Of a DNA stretch of 64,000 bases, positions 20,024-29,648 are shown in pieces. The stretch lies in NCBI GenBank assembly GCA_947453725.1, contig CANGHH010000017.1:32001-96000 (forward strand). The letters run 5' to 3'. Source of the DNA: Betaproteobacteria bacterium (lineage in GTDB: Bacteria > Pseudomonadota > Gammaproteobacteria > Burkholderiales > Burkholderiaceae_C). The position numbers and the translations under genes were made by a program. The first letter of the stretch is position 1. Every line of letters starts with the position of its first letter. A model generated the notes under the pieces. That model was not told where the DNA came from, did no database searches, and was given only the letters and a program-made list of their open reading frames with translations.

Positions 20024-21040
20024 TCACTTCAGCAGCGTCACCGCGCCGGGGACGGCGCTGCGCAAGGGCGCGGTGTCGATGAACGGCAGTACCTCGGGCA
20101 GGGCCTGCCGGGCCGGCGCCTGGCCTTCCCGCCGGGCCCAGCGCAGCTCACCTTCGATGGTCACGACCAGCGCCTGGTTCAGCGCCAGGCTGTACTTGAA
20201 ATCCGGCCAGACGGCGTCGACGAGGGCCTGGTCGACATGCAGCCGGGCCTTCAGGATGGCCTGGGCCTGGGCCGGCTGTTCGCGGATGAAGGCGACGGCG
20301 CGGTCCAGCGCGCGCAGCAGGCGCACCAGCTCGTCGCTGCGTGCGCCGAGCACCGGGTTCAGGGCCACCAGGTTGAAGCTGTATTCGTAGACCCGCGTGT
20401 AGGGCAGCAGCAGGCCGTCGGCACCGAGGGCGCGCAGGGTGTCCTGGGCCAAGGGCTGCCAGATCACCGCCGCATCGACACGGCCGGCGACCAGCGCCGG
20501 GCCGACCTGCTCGGGCAGCAGCCAGACGATGGCGACCTGCCGCGGGTCGACGCCGTGGTACAGCAGCGCGCTGTCGAGGTAGTAGTGCGTACCGGCGCCC
20601 CGGACGGTGGCGATGCGCTTGCCGGCCAACTGGGCCGGCGACTGGATGCCCGCGCTCTGGCGGACGACGATCCGGGTGTCGCGGGCCGCGCCCATGATGG
20701 TCGCAAAGATCGCGAAGTCGCTGCGCGTGAAGGCCTGCAGCGCCACCGACAGTTCGGTGGTGGTGGCCACATCGACCCGGCCTTCGAACATCTCGGCGAT
20801 GCAGCGCGGGCCGCCCAGGCATTCCTGCGTTGCCACCTCGACGCCGGCGTCGAGGAAATAGCGCTGTGCCTCGGCGACGTAGATCGGCAGCGACGCCGGG
20901 GTGTTCGACACCGCCAGCCGCAGCGGCGGGCTGCCGGCCCGCGCGGGCAGGGTCGTCGTCAGGCCCAGGCCCAGGACCAGACCCAGCGCCACCAGACCGC
21001 GGGCGGCGAGCCGGCGGGATCGGGTCATGGATGCGGGCAT
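20024..21040 (-). CDS. Periplasmic substrate-binding protein, SsuA/NMT1 type, in a kinase operon
   Basis: A 338-residue protein with a signal peptide ending near LPARA. The mature part follows the SsuA/TauA/NMT1 fold: LRLAVSNTPASLPIYVAEAQRYF, VDVATTTELSVALQAF, GKRIATVRGAGTHYYLDSAL and DAAVIWQPLAQ. Family members bind sulfonates, nitrate-type ions or thiamine precursors, but I cannot name the ligand. No permease or ATPase gene is adjacent; a histidine kinase follows 9 bases later. It may therefore be a signalling rather than a transport binding protein. Possible starts are 21040 or 21028. Confidence 0.86.
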   Translation of the reverse strand: MPASMTRSRRLAARGLVALGLVLGLGLTTTLPARAGSPPLRLAVSNTPASLPIYVAEAQRYFLDAGVEVATQECLGGPRCIAEMFEGRVDVATTTELSVALQAFTRSDFAIFATIMGAARDTRIVVRQSAGIQSPAQLAGKRIATVRGAGTHYYLDSALLYHGVDPRQVAIVWLLPEQVGPALVAGRVDAAVIWQPLAQDTLRALGADGLLLPYTRVYEYSFNLVALNPVLGARSDELVRLLRALDRAVAFIREQPAQAQAILKARLHVDQALVDAVWPDFKYSLALNQALVVTIEGELRWARREGQAPARQALPEVLPFIDTAPLRSAVPGAVTLLK

Positions 21041-21182
21041 CGGCGGGCCTCAGACGGGCGCTGCGCCCGGCGGGCGCCGGAAGCGTCCCGGTGTCAGCCA
21101 CTGTAGGCCGCGGCGCCGCTGCGGTCTGCCGGGAGAGTTGGACAGCCGCTGGCACCACCCCCAGCCGGCGCCCGCCCGACGC

Positions 21183-21824
21183 TCAGCGCTCGTCGGCGTC
21201 GATCATCCCGCTGCGGATCGCGAAGCGCACCAGCGCCGGCACGTCGCCGACACCGATCTTGGCCATCAGCCGGCTGCGGTAGGACTCGACGGTCTTCGGC
21301 GACAGGTGCAGCAGGGTGCCGATCTCGCTGCTCGACTGGCCGCGCACGACCAGCACGATGATCTGGCGTTCGCGCGGCGACAGGCTCTGCAGCACCGCGT
21401 CGGGTTCGACCTCGTTCAGCGCCTGCACCGCCAGATCGGCCACGTCGGTGCCCAGGTAGCGCCGGCCGTGCAGCACGCTGGCCATCGCCTGCAGCAGTTC
21501 GCTCGACGCCGAGCCCTTCAGCAGGTAGCCCAGCGCGCCGAACTGCAGCGACTCGGCCACGTCGCGGGGCCGCGCCGACATCGTCAGCACGATGGTGCGC
21601 ACGCCGAGCTGGCGGCGCTGCAGTTCGGCCAGCAGTTCGAGCCCGAAACGCGGGCCCAGGTGCAGGTCGAGCACCAGCACCTCGGGCGCCAGGCGGACGA
21701 TCTCGGCCAGCGCCTCGGTCGGATCGGCCGAGGCACCGACCACCTGGTGGCCTTCGGCCTCGAGCAGCGCACGCAGGCCGTCGCGCATCATCGCGTGGTC
21801 GTCGACCAGGTAGACGCGGGTCAT
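21183..21824 (-). CDS. NarL/FixJ-family response regulator
   Basis: A 213-residue regulator. The receiver domain holds acidic residues in YLVDDHAMM and phosphoacceptor Asp53 (EVLVLDLHLG). The C-terminal LuxR-type helix-turn-helix is SPRERQIIVLVVRGQSSSEI and LSPKTVESYRSRLMAKIG. It is the DNA-binding output for the overlapping upstream HisKA_3 kinase (ATGA). Its targets are unknown; the 142-base gap that follows, upstream of the binding-protein gene, is an obvious candidate. I saw no clear motif there. Confidence 0.93.
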   Translation of the reverse strand: MTRVYLVDDHAMMRDGLRALLEAEGHQVVGASADPTEALAEIVRLAPEVLVLDLHLGPRFGLELLAELQRRQLGVRTIVLTMSARPRDVAESLQFGALGYLLKGSASSELLQAMASVLHGRRYLGTDVADLAVQALNEVEPDAVLQSLSPRERQIIVLVVRGQSSSEIGTLLHLSPKTVESYRSRLMAKIGVGDVPALVRFAIRSGMIDADER

Positions 21825-23314
21825 GGCGGCGGCGCCGGCCAGCGCAGCGTGATGCGGGTGCCGCCGGCCGGCTCGGCCGCCGCGGCGAAGGCGGCGCCGA
21901 TCGCCAGGCCCCGCTCGCGCATGCCGACCAGGCCCAGGTGCCCGGGCCGCCCATGGGCCAGCGCGGGCGAGATGCCGACGCCGTCGTCGACGATGGCGAG
22001 CGCCAAGCCCGCGGCGTCGCCGTCCAGCAGCACCCGCACCAGCGAGCCGCCGGCGTGCAGCAGGGCGTTGGCGACGGCTTCGCGGGCGACCATGAAGGCG
22101 GCGTACTCGACCTCGTCCGGCCAGCGCTGCCCGGCCAGGCCGTCGGCCACCTCCAGCAGCAGGTCGACCCCGGCATCGCTGCGCGAGCGGATCTCGTTGT
22201 CCAGCGCGGCGGCCAGGCCCTGGTCCTCGAGCAAGGGCGGTCGCAGGTCGACCAGCACATGCCGCACCTCGCGCACCGCCTGGTTCAGCAGGTCGGCGAT
22301 GTTCTCAACCTGGGCCGTCAGTGCGGACGGCATCGTCGCGGCGTGCAGCCGTACGCAGGCCTCCAGGTTCAGCCGCGCGACGGCCAGCGTCTGGCCCAGC
22401 TGGTCGTGCAGGGTCTGGGCCACCCGCTGGGTCGTCTTGCGCTCCTGGTCGAGCAGGCGCTGGGTCAGCTGCGACAGCTCGAACTGGAAGGCCACCCTCG
22501 CCTGTTCGGCGTCGCGCCGCGCACTGGTGTCCGACAGGTAGATCGTGAGGCCCTGCGGCGAGGGGTGGATGCGGCTCTCGATCCAGCCGCTGAAAGGCTG
22601 GTCGAAGGCCTCGGTGAGCACGACCGACTGGGTCGCCATCGCGCGCCGCAGCGCCACCCCCAGCGGCTGGTTCGCCAGCCCGGGAAACTCGGTCCAGATC
22701 GAACGGCCCAACAGCTCGTCGGCCTGCTGGCGGCCCGAGAGGCGGACGGCGGGCGGGTTCAGGTAGGTGTAGCGGCCGTCGCGGTCCAGCGCCACGAAGC
22801 CATCGCCGACCCGCGCCAGCACCTCGCGCAGCTCGTCGCGCGCGGCGACGGCGTCGGCCAGCGCAGCCTGGCGCTGTCGATCCATCTCGCGGCGCGCCAG
22901 CCGCAGGCGCTGCGCGGCAAAGCCGATGCAGCGCCGCAGTTGCGCGCTGTCGAAGCCGCCCTTGACCAGGAAGTCCTGCGCACCGGCGGCCACCGCGTCG
23001 GCGCCGAGGGTCGCGCTGCCGTCGCCAGTGAGCACGATGAAGGGGCAGTCGGCGGCCAGCGCCTGCAGCGCGTGCAGGCCCTGCAGGCCCTGGCTGTCGG
23101 GCAGGCCGAGGTCGAGCAGCACGGCCCGGCAGTCGGGCTCGTCGGCCAGCGTCCGGGCGGCCTGCGCGACGGTCTGCGCCCAGCGCAGCGTGGGCGCTGC
23201 GTCCGACGGGACTTCCAGCAGCAGGGCCTGGGTGAGCCGCGCGTCGCCGGGGTTGTCCTCGACCAGCAGGATGTAGCCGTCAGGCGTGATCGGCGTGATG
23301 GGGGTCACGGACAC
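21821..23314 (-). CDS. Receiver-PAS-HisKA_3 hybrid histidine kinase
   Basis: A 497-residue cytoplasmic protein: a receiver (residues 12-130, Asp68), a PAS domain (about 155-270), then a NarX/DegS-type HisKA_3 dimerisation domain with His303 (QTLHDQLGQTLAVARLNLEA). The HATPase ends in VREAVANALLHA-like and LGLVGMRERG motifs typical of the subclass that phosphorylates NarL-type regulators. That matches the overlapping NarL-family gene downstream. The start codon is GTG at 23314, one base after the stop of the preceding kinase, so translation is probably coupled. Confidence 0.91.
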   Translation of the reverse strand: MSVTPITPITPDGYILLVEDNPGDARLTQALLLEVPSDAAPTLRWAQTVAQAARTLADEPDCRAVLLDLGLPDSQGLQGLHALQALAADCPFIVLTGDGSATLGADAVAAGAQDFLVKGGFDSAQLRRCIGFAAQRLRLARREMDRQRQAALADAVAARDELREVLARVGDGFVALDRDGRYTYLNPPAVRLSGRQQADELLGRSIWTEFPGLANQPLGVALRRAMATQSVVLTEAFDQPFSGWIESRIHPSPQGLTIYLSDTSARRDAEQARVAFQFELSQLTQRLLDQERKTTQRVAQTLHDQLGQTLAVARLNLEACVRLHAATMPSALTAQVENIADLLNQAVREVRHVLVDLRPPLLEDQGLAAALDNEIRSRSDAGVDLLLEVADGLAGQRWPDEVEYAAFMVAREAVANALLHAGGSLVRVLLDGDAAGLALAIVDDGVGISPALAHGRPGHLGLVGMRERGLAIGAAFAAAAEPAGGTRITLRWPAPPP

Positions 23315-23315
23315 C

Positions 23316-25979
23316 TCAGGCGGCCGGGCCGGGCGACGCGGCGGCGGGGTCCGGCAGCGTGAAGAAGAACTCGGCGCCCTGACCGGGCTGCGAGACCAGG
23401 CCGATCTGCCCCCCGTGGCGCTCGACGACCTTCTTGCAGATGGCCAGCCCGATGCCGGTGCCCTCGTGCTCGGACCGCAGGTGGAGACGCTGGAACATCA
23501 CGAAGATGCGGTCGAAGAACTTCGGGTCGACGCCGATGCCGTTGTCGCGCACGCTGATGCGCCACAGCCCGCCCTGCCGCTCGGCGCCGACGTGGATCAG
23601 CGGCACGGCAGGGCCGCGGAACTTCAGCGCGTTGCTCAGCAGATTGCCCAGCAACTGGCCCATCTGCGAGGCGTCGGCCACCACCGTGGGCAGCGCATCG
23701 TGGGTGATGGTGGCGCCGGCCCGCTGCACCGGGTCGCGCAGCGCGAGCAGCGCATCGGCCAGCAGCTCGTCCAGTGCCACCGCTTGCCAGCGCTGGGGCT
23801 GGCTGTCGATGCGCGCCAGGCTGAGCAGGTCGCGGATCAGCGCCTGGGCGCGCTGGCCGCCGTCGACCATGAAGTGCAGGAATTCCTGCGCTTGCGGCGA
23901 CAGTTCGGCGCCGTGCCGGCGCTGCAGCAGCTGGCCGTAGCTGTTGACCATGCGCAGGGGTTCCTGCAGATCGTGCGAGGCGACGTAGGCGAAGCGTTCG
24001 AGGTCCTCGTTCGAGCGCGCCAGTTCGGCGGCCGTGGCGGCCAGCGTGGCGTCAAGCTGGCGGCGCTCGGTGACGTCCTCGACGGTGCCGACAAAGCCTT
24101 CGGCCGCCGATTCGGGCCGCAACAAGGTGAGGTGGCCGCGAACCCAGACGACGCTGCCGTCGGGGCGGCGGTAGCGGTATTCGCCGGTATGGATGCCGCC
24201 CTCGGCGAGCGCGGCCTGCCGCTGGGCCAGCACCGCCGCCAAGTCGTCCGGGTGGATGAGCTGGCGCAGGTCGGCGTCGAGGGCCTGCGCCAGCGACAGA
24301 CCGGCGATGGCGAGCCACGCGTCGTTGCCATAGGTGCAACGACCGGCCAGGTCGGTGGTGAAGATGCCATGGGGTGAGACATCCATCACCCGACGCATGA
24401 CGCGTTGCTGGTCGACGAGGTCGCGCTCGAGCTGCTTGCGACCGCTGATGTCCTGGATCGCCCCCACCAGGCGGACAGCCTGAGCGCCCTCGAATTCGAC
24501 GGTGCCCACCATCCGCACCCAGATGCGCTCGCCGTCGGCCCGGATCAAGGGCAATTCCAGATGCCAGGGTTCGCCGGTCACCCGGCCGAGCTCGAACGCC
24601 GCCTGCACGGCGACGCGGGCTTCGGGCGGGTAGAACTCGACGGCGCCTGGCATCTCCGGGGTGTAGTCGGCGGCAACGCCGTGGATGATGCGGGTCTGCG
24701 CGGACCAGCTGACACGCTGGCTGGCGATGTCCAGCTCCCAGCCGCCGACACCGGCGAGTTCGCCAGTGCGCTTCAACAGCGCCTCGCTCCTGGCGAGCGC
24801 GCGTTCGGCGCGCAGGCGCTCCGTCATGTCCTGCAGCACCGTCAGCGTGCCCAGCACCCGGCCTTCGCTGTCGCGTTCGAAGACCGCCGACATCAGCACC
24901 TCCATCACCCGGCCGGACTTGCAGACCACCTCGAGGGGGACGTTCTCGCAAGCGCCGGTCTCGACCATCGCCTGGCGGGCGCGCTGTCGCGCCGCCTTCG
25001 AATTCGCCGTCAGGAAGTTCGCCACATCGGTGCCCAGCACCTCGTCGCGGGTGTAGCCGAGTTGCCTCAACCAGGTGTTGCTGACCGAGAGCAGGCGCCC
25101 GTCGGGCGCCGATGAATGGACCATCGCCGGCGTGTCTTCGTACAGCTGCCGGAAGCGTTCAGCCACCGCGGCCATCGCCTGCTCGGCCTGGATCTGGGCG
25201 GTGATGTCGGTGATGACGATGAAGAGGCCGCGCCGCTCGCCGGTGCCGGACCCTGGCATCAGGTTGACCAGTTCATGGCGCGGCTCGCCGTCGCCCGACG
25301 CCACCTGGCGTTGAAACAACTGCGGCCGCCCGGCACGCGCCGCGTCGGCGAAGGGCCGGGCCCGTGCATACGCAGCGGGCTCGCGCACCTCAGAAAAATG
25401 CCGGCCGCGCAGCGCTTCCGGGCTCAGGCCCCATTCGGCGGCGTAGGACACATTGGCATACAGGTTCCGCTCGTCCGCACCCCAGAGCGCGATGCGCGGA
25501 CTCGACCGGTCCAGCCCGGCCTGCAGCTCGGCGGCGAGCCGGGCGCCAGCCTGCGCACGCACGCGCTCGGTGATGTCGCGTGCGATCTGGGCAACGGCGG
25601 CGATGCGGCCAGCGCCGTCCCGGATGGCCGACAGGGTGACCGAGACATCGATCAGCGCGCCGTCCTTGCGGATGCGCTGGGTCTCGAAGTGCGAGATGTC
25701 GCTGCCGGCCTGCACCTGCGCGATCAGTTCGGCTTCCTCGTGGCGGCGGTCCGCCGGGAAGAGGCGCTCGATCGGCTGCCCGATCATCTCTTCGGACGGG
25801 TAGCCGAAGATCTTCTCGGCCGCCGCATTCCAGCTCAGGACTCTGCCATCCAGGGTCTTCGCGATGATGGCGTCGTTGGAATGGGCGACGATGGATGCGG
25901 CCAGGGCCTGATCCTGCAGCGAAAGGCCGTCGATGGGTTCAGGCTGAAGGGGCGCGGCTGGATCGGGCATGTCGAACAT
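23316..25979 (-). CDS. Multi-PAS histidine kinase
   Basis: An 887-residue protein without a membrane segment. About five PAS/PAC units run from residue 25 to 640, each ending in a DITER-, DMTER- or DVTER-like PAC signature. A HisKA domain with His669 (YVASHDLQEPLRMV) and an HATPase (LLGNLLSNALKFRG, RDNGIGVDP, GTGIGLAICKKVVERHGG) follow. The kinase core is nearly the same as that of the membrane kinase ending at 17795, so the two look like paralogues. It is the first gene of the run that continues into the HisKA_3 kinase and the NarL-type regulator. Confidence 0.92.
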   Translation of the reverse strand: MFDMPDPAAPLQPEPIDGLSLQDQALAASIVAHSNDAIIAKTLDGRVLSWNAAAEKIFGYPSEEMIGQPIERLFPADRRHEEAELIAQVQAGSDISHFETQRIRKDGALIDVSVTLSAIRDGAGRIAAVAQIARDITERVRAQAGARLAAELQAGLDRSSPRIALWGADERNLYANVSYAAEWGLSPEALRGRHFSEVREPAAYARARPFADAARAGRPQLFQRQVASGDGEPRHELVNLMPGSGTGERRGLFIVITDITAQIQAEQAMAAVAERFRQLYEDTPAMVHSSAPDGRLLSVSNTWLRQLGYTRDEVLGTDVANFLTANSKAARQRARQAMVETGACENVPLEVVCKSGRVMEVLMSAVFERDSEGRVLGTLTVLQDMTERLRAERALARSEALLKRTGELAGVGGWELDIASQRVSWSAQTRIIHGVAADYTPEMPGAVEFYPPEARVAVQAAFELGRVTGEPWHLELPLIRADGERIWVRMVGTVEFEGAQAVRLVGAIQDISGRKQLERDLVDQQRVMRRVMDVSPHGIFTTDLAGRCTYGNDAWLAIAGLSLAQALDADLRQLIHPDDLAAVLAQRQAALAEGGIHTGEYRYRRPDGSVVWVRGHLTLLRPESAAEGFVGTVEDVTERRQLDATLAATAAELARSNEDLERFAYVASHDLQEPLRMVNSYGQLLQRRHGAELSPQAQEFLHFMVDGGQRAQALIRDLLSLARIDSQPQRWQAVALDELLADALLALRDPVQRAGATITHDALPTVVADASQMGQLLGNLLSNALKFRGPAVPLIHVGAERQGGLWRISVRDNGIGVDPKFFDRIFVMFQRLHLRSEHEGTGIGLAICKKVVERHGGQIGLVSQPGQGAEFFFTLPDPAAASPGPAA

Positions 25980-26021
25980 TTTGCGTTGAAAGCGTCCGGC
26001 GCCCAGGGCGCAGCCTGGCCT

Positions 26022-27245
26022 TCAGACCTTGCGCACCGCCACGCGAACGCCGTCGGCGACCGCGGCCGGCGGGTAGACGATGACCTGCGCCCCGGCTTCC
26101 AGCCCCTTCTGCACCCAGGCCAGGTTGCCGTTGCGGCCGCCCAGCGTCACCGGCCGCAGCCGGGCGCGGCCGCCTTCCAGCACGAAGGCGGCCATGCCGG
26201 GTGACAGGCCGTTGGCGTCGGCCGGCAGCGGAAAGACCGCGCTGACCGGCACGCGCAGCACGCCCGATTCGGCGCGCGTGACGATGCGCACCGCGACGCG
26301 GTAGCCGTCGCCGAGCCGCGCCCATTCGACCGGCGGGCTGGTGATGTCGATCAGCACGTTGACCCGCTGTTCCTCCACGCCGAGTGCCGAGACCTTGGTG
26401 AAGGCCGCCGGTTCGACGCGCCGCACGCGGCCCTGCAGCACGGTCGGCCCGCCCCAGCGGTCGATGCGCACCGGCCGCCCCGGCTGGGCCAGCAACGCGT
26501 CGCTGCTCAGCAGCTCGGCGACGATTTCCAGCCGCGCGGTGTCGCCCACGTCGAGCAGCGGCGCGCCCAGCGCCACCGTGGCTGCGCTGGTCTGGTGGAC
26601 CTTCAGCACCTGGCCGGCCACCGGCGACTTCACCGCGAAGGCAGCGCCCGGGCTGCCGGCGGGCCCGGTGGCGCTGGTGGCACCCAGCGCGGCGCGGGCC
26701 TGCTGCAGGTCGTGGGTGGCGATGTGCGCGCCTTCGACGGCGGTGTCGAGCTCGCGCTGCGCGGCCTGCACGGCCAGCCGATCGGCGTCGACCTTGGTCG
26801 GCGCGACGAAGCCCTGCTGCGCCAGCTGCTCGGTGCGGCGCTGCTCGTTCCGCGCCTGCTGCAGCGCCACCTGGGCGGCCTCGATGCGGGTCGCCGCGCG
26901 CTGCAGCCCGGCGCCGGCCGATTCGACCCGTGCGGCCAGTTCGCGCTGGCTGCGCTCGTCGAGCAGCGGCGACAGCACCGGGGTCAGCAGCGCCACCGTC
27001 GCGCCGGCCTGCACCGCGTCGCCTTCGCGCAGCGTGATGCGCTGCAGCCGCCCGGCCAGCGGGGCGCTGACGCCGTAGCGCTCGCGCAGCCGCGTGCGGC
27101 CGTCCTCGTCGACCGTGGTCTCGAACAGCCCCGGCGTGGCCAGCGCCACTTCCACCGGCACCGGGCGCGGGGCGAAGGCCCAGGCCAGCAACGCCAGGAC
27201 GGCGAGGGCGCCGACGGCCGTGGCGATCCGGGTCTTGTTGTTCAT
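26022..27245 (-). CDS. HlyD/MacA-type periplasmic adaptor of an ABC export system
   Basis: A 407-residue membrane-fusion protein. A single N-terminal membrane helix (residues 8-26) is followed by a split barrel-sandwich domain (GLFETTVDEDGRTRLRERYG, GAAFAVKSPVAGQVLKVHQ), a long alpha-hairpin rich in Gln, Arg and Ala, and a beta-barrel. It should bridge the inner-membrane transporter to an outer-membrane channel, but no outer-membrane gene is adjacent. It lies 6 bases downstream of the permease gene in the same run. Confidence 0.9.
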   Translation of the reverse strand: MNNKTRIATAVGALAVLALLAWAFAPRPVPVEVALATPGLFETTVDEDGRTRLRERYGVSAPLAGRLQRITLREGDAVQAGATVALLTPVLSPLLDERSQRELAARVESAGAGLQRAATRIEAAQVALQQARNEQRRTEQLAQQGFVAPTKVDADRLAVQAAQRELDTAVEGAHIATHDLQQARAALGATSATGPAGSPGAAFAVKSPVAGQVLKVHQTSAATVALGAPLLDVGDTARLEIVAELLSSDALLAQPGRPVRIDRWGGPTVLQGRVRRVEPAAFTKVSALGVEEQRVNVLIDITSPPVEWARLGDGYRVAVRIVTRAESGVLRVPVSAVFPLPADANGLSPGMAAFVLEGGRARLRPVTLGGRNGNLAWVQKGLEAGAQVIVYPPAAVADGVRVAVRKV

Positions 27246-27251
27246 CTGGAT

Positions 27252-29633
27252 TCACTCCCGGGTCTTGAGGGCGGCGACCATGTCGAGGCGGTCGATGCGG
27301 CGGCGCACGACCGCGGCGCTGGCCACCGCCGCCAGCACGACGCCGATCGCGGCCCCCGCGTAGGTGCGCGGCTGGATCACCACCGGAAAGAAGAACTGGT
27401 CGCTCTTCAGCGCGCCGGCCAGCACGTGGACCAGGCCCCAGCCGAGCAGCATGCCCAGCGGCAGCGCCACGGCGATCGAGATCGCCATCTCGCCGAGCAG
27501 CACGGCCGAGACCTCGCCGCGGGTGAAGCCCAGCACGCGCAGGCTGGCCAGCTCCCAGCTGCGCTCGGCCAGCGCGATGCGCGCGTTGTTGTAGACCACG
27601 CCGACCGCGATGACGGCGGCAAAGGCCGTCAGCACCGTGCTCATGATGCGGACGTTGCGCGCGCTGACCTCGTCCATGTTGCGCAGCATGCTGGCCTTGC
27701 TGAAAGCCCCGACCACGCGCGGCATCTGCCGCGTCGCGTCGAGCACGCCGGCCTCGGCGCCGCGGTCGACGGCGACGCTGAAGCCGCCGGACAGGTCGCC
27801 GTCGCCAAGCGCCCGGTTCAGCGCGGTTCGGTTCATGTAGGCGTTCAGCCCCATCATCTCGCGCACCGTGGCGTCCACCGTCAGCTGAAGGGTGCGCGCC
27901 CGGCCCTCGAGCACCTCGACCTGCAGCAACTCGCCGACCCGCACACCGAGCTTGTCGGCCAGGCGGTCGGTCAGCACCAGGCCGTCGCCGGCCGGCAGGG
28001 TCTCGCGCTGGTCGACGTCGACGATGCGGTAGAGCACGGGCACCGTCTCGTAGCCGCGGATCTGGCTGCGTTCGCGGCGGTGGCCGTGGACCAGGGTCAC
28101 TGGCACGAAGCGGCTGGACTCGACCGCGGTCACGCCGGGCAGGCGCAGCAGTTCGCCGCGCGCGCGGTCGGGCACCGCCTCCAGCGTCCAGACGGCCAGG
28201 TCGTTGCGCATCACCAGCCGGAACTGCGTGTCGACGATGACCTCGATCGCGTCGCGGAAGAAGTTGCCCATGATGACGATCGCCACCGAGGCCGCGACGC
28301 CGAAGATGGCCAGGCTGCTGCGCCAGGGCCGGCGCTCGAGGTTGCGCAGGATCATGCGCAGCGCCGTGCTCAGGCCGCTGAAGCCCAGGCGCTCGACCAG
28401 CGTGCGCCGGTAGCGGCTGGGCGCCGGCGGGCGCATGGCCTCGGCCGGCGTCAGGCGCACGGTGGCGGCGATGGCGTTCAGCGTGCCGCCGACCGCGGTG
28501 GCCCCGGTCAGCCCCAGCGCGATCAGCACCAGCGCCGGCGCGATGTGGTGTTCGAACACCGGGAAGCGGAAGAAGGTCGCGTACAGGCCCATCAGCATCG
28601 CGCCCAGAGCGTCGCCCAGCGCCAGCCCGAGCACGAAGCCCAGCGACACGATGGCCAGCACCAGCTTCAGGTAATGCGCGGCGATGGCCCCGTTCGGATA
28701 GCCCAGCGCCTTCAGCGCCGCGATCTGTTCGCGCTGGGTGGCCACCAGGCGCGAGATCACGACGTTCAGCAGGAAGGCCGCGACGCCGAGGAAGATGGCC
28801 GGCAACATGGTGCCGAGCACGCGCTGCTCCTGGATCTCGTTGTCCAGCATCGCGTGCGAGGTCTGGTCGCTGCGGGCGATGGCCTGGCGGCCACCGTAGC
28901 GTTCGAGCTGGCGCTGCAGCGCGTCGATCACCGCGCGCGCCTCGGCGCCCGGCGCCAGCTTCACGGCCACGCGGTTGAAAGCCCCTGCCATGTCGTAGGC
29001 CGCGGCCATGACCTCGGCGTCGACCCAGAAGACGCCGAAGCCGCGCTGGTCGGGCATGCCCCACAGGCCGGCGAAGATGTACTCGGGCGACAGCGCCACG
29101 CCGGCCATCACGATGGCGCGCTGCTTGCCGTTGACCAGCGCCGACAGGCGGGCACCGGGCTGCAGGCCGTGGGCCGTCGCGAAGGTCTCCGAGACCCAGG
29201 CCGGGATGGCCCCGTCGGGCAACGGACGGCCGGGCGACATCGACGCATCGTCGGCATGGCCGCTGCGCAGCGTGAGCTGGTTCATCCGCGCCGGCCGGCG
29301 GCGGTCGATGCCGATCAGCTGGCCGATGATGGGGTCGCTGGCGCCGTCGAGCGTGACCCGAACCGTCATTTCCGTGGTCGTCTGCACGTCGGCGACGCCA
29401 GCCGTGCGGCGCAGGGTGTCGGCCAGCGCATCGGGCGCGCGCTTGACCGCCGCGAAGACGTCGGCGAAGTGGCCGCGGGCGTAGAAGTCGTCGCGCGCCA
29501 GCGCCAGCGAGTCCACCGCCGACAGCGTGGTGATGAAGCCGCCGATGCCGCTGGCCACGACCAGCGCGATGGTCAGCGCCTGGCTCCACATCAGGCGCAG
29601 GTCGCGCAGCAGCTTGCGGTCGAGGGCTTTCAC
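27252..29633 (-). CDS. MacB/FtsX-type ABC transporter permease with two FtsX domains
   Basis: A 793-residue protein. An N-terminal membrane helix precedes a large periplasmic region and a three-helix FtsX block (about residues 270-400). A second unit follows, with a membrane helix near 450, a periplasmic region, and a last FtsX block (about 660-785). This doubled FtsX plan fits transporters that move lipids, lipoproteins, peptides or antibiotics outward by mechanotransmission. The ATPase gene lies 15 bases upstream and the adaptor gene 6 bases downstream. Substrate unknown. Confidence 0.9.
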   Translation of the reverse strand: MKALDRKLLRDLRLMWSQALTIALVVASGIGGFITTLSAVDSLALARDDFYARGHFADVFAAVKRAPDALADTLRRTAGVADVQTTTEMTVRVTLDGASDPIIGQLIGIDRRRPARMNQLTLRSGHADDASMSPGRPLPDGAIPAWVSETFATAHGLQPGARLSALVNGKQRAIVMAGVALSPEYIFAGLWGMPDQRGFGVFWVDAEVMAAAYDMAGAFNRVAVKLAPGAEARAVIDALQRQLERYGGRQAIARSDQTSHAMLDNEIQEQRVLGTMLPAIFLGVAAFLLNVVISRLVATQREQIAALKALGYPNGAIAAHYLKLVLAIVSLGFVLGLALGDALGAMLMGLYATFFRFPVFEHHIAPALVLIALGLTGATAVGGTLNAIAATVRLTPAEAMRPPAPSRYRRTLVERLGFSGLSTALRMILRNLERRPWRSSLAIFGVAASVAIVIMGNFFRDAIEVIVDTQFRLVMRNDLAVWTLEAVPDRARGELLRLPGVTAVESSRFVPVTLVHGHRRERSQIRGYETVPVLYRIVDVDQRETLPAGDGLVLTDRLADKLGVRVGELLQVEVLEGRARTLQLTVDATVREMMGLNAYMNRTALNRALGDGDLSGGFSVAVDRGAEAGVLDATRQMPRVVGAFSKASMLRNMDEVSARNVRIMSTVLTAFAAVIAVGVVYNNARIALAERSWELASLRVLGFTRGEVSAVLLGEMAISIAVALPLGMLLGWGLVHVLAGALKSDQFFFPVVIQPRTYAGAAIGVVLAAVASAAVVRRRIDRLDMVAALKTRE

Positions 29634-29648
29634 GGCATCACCGCCCCA

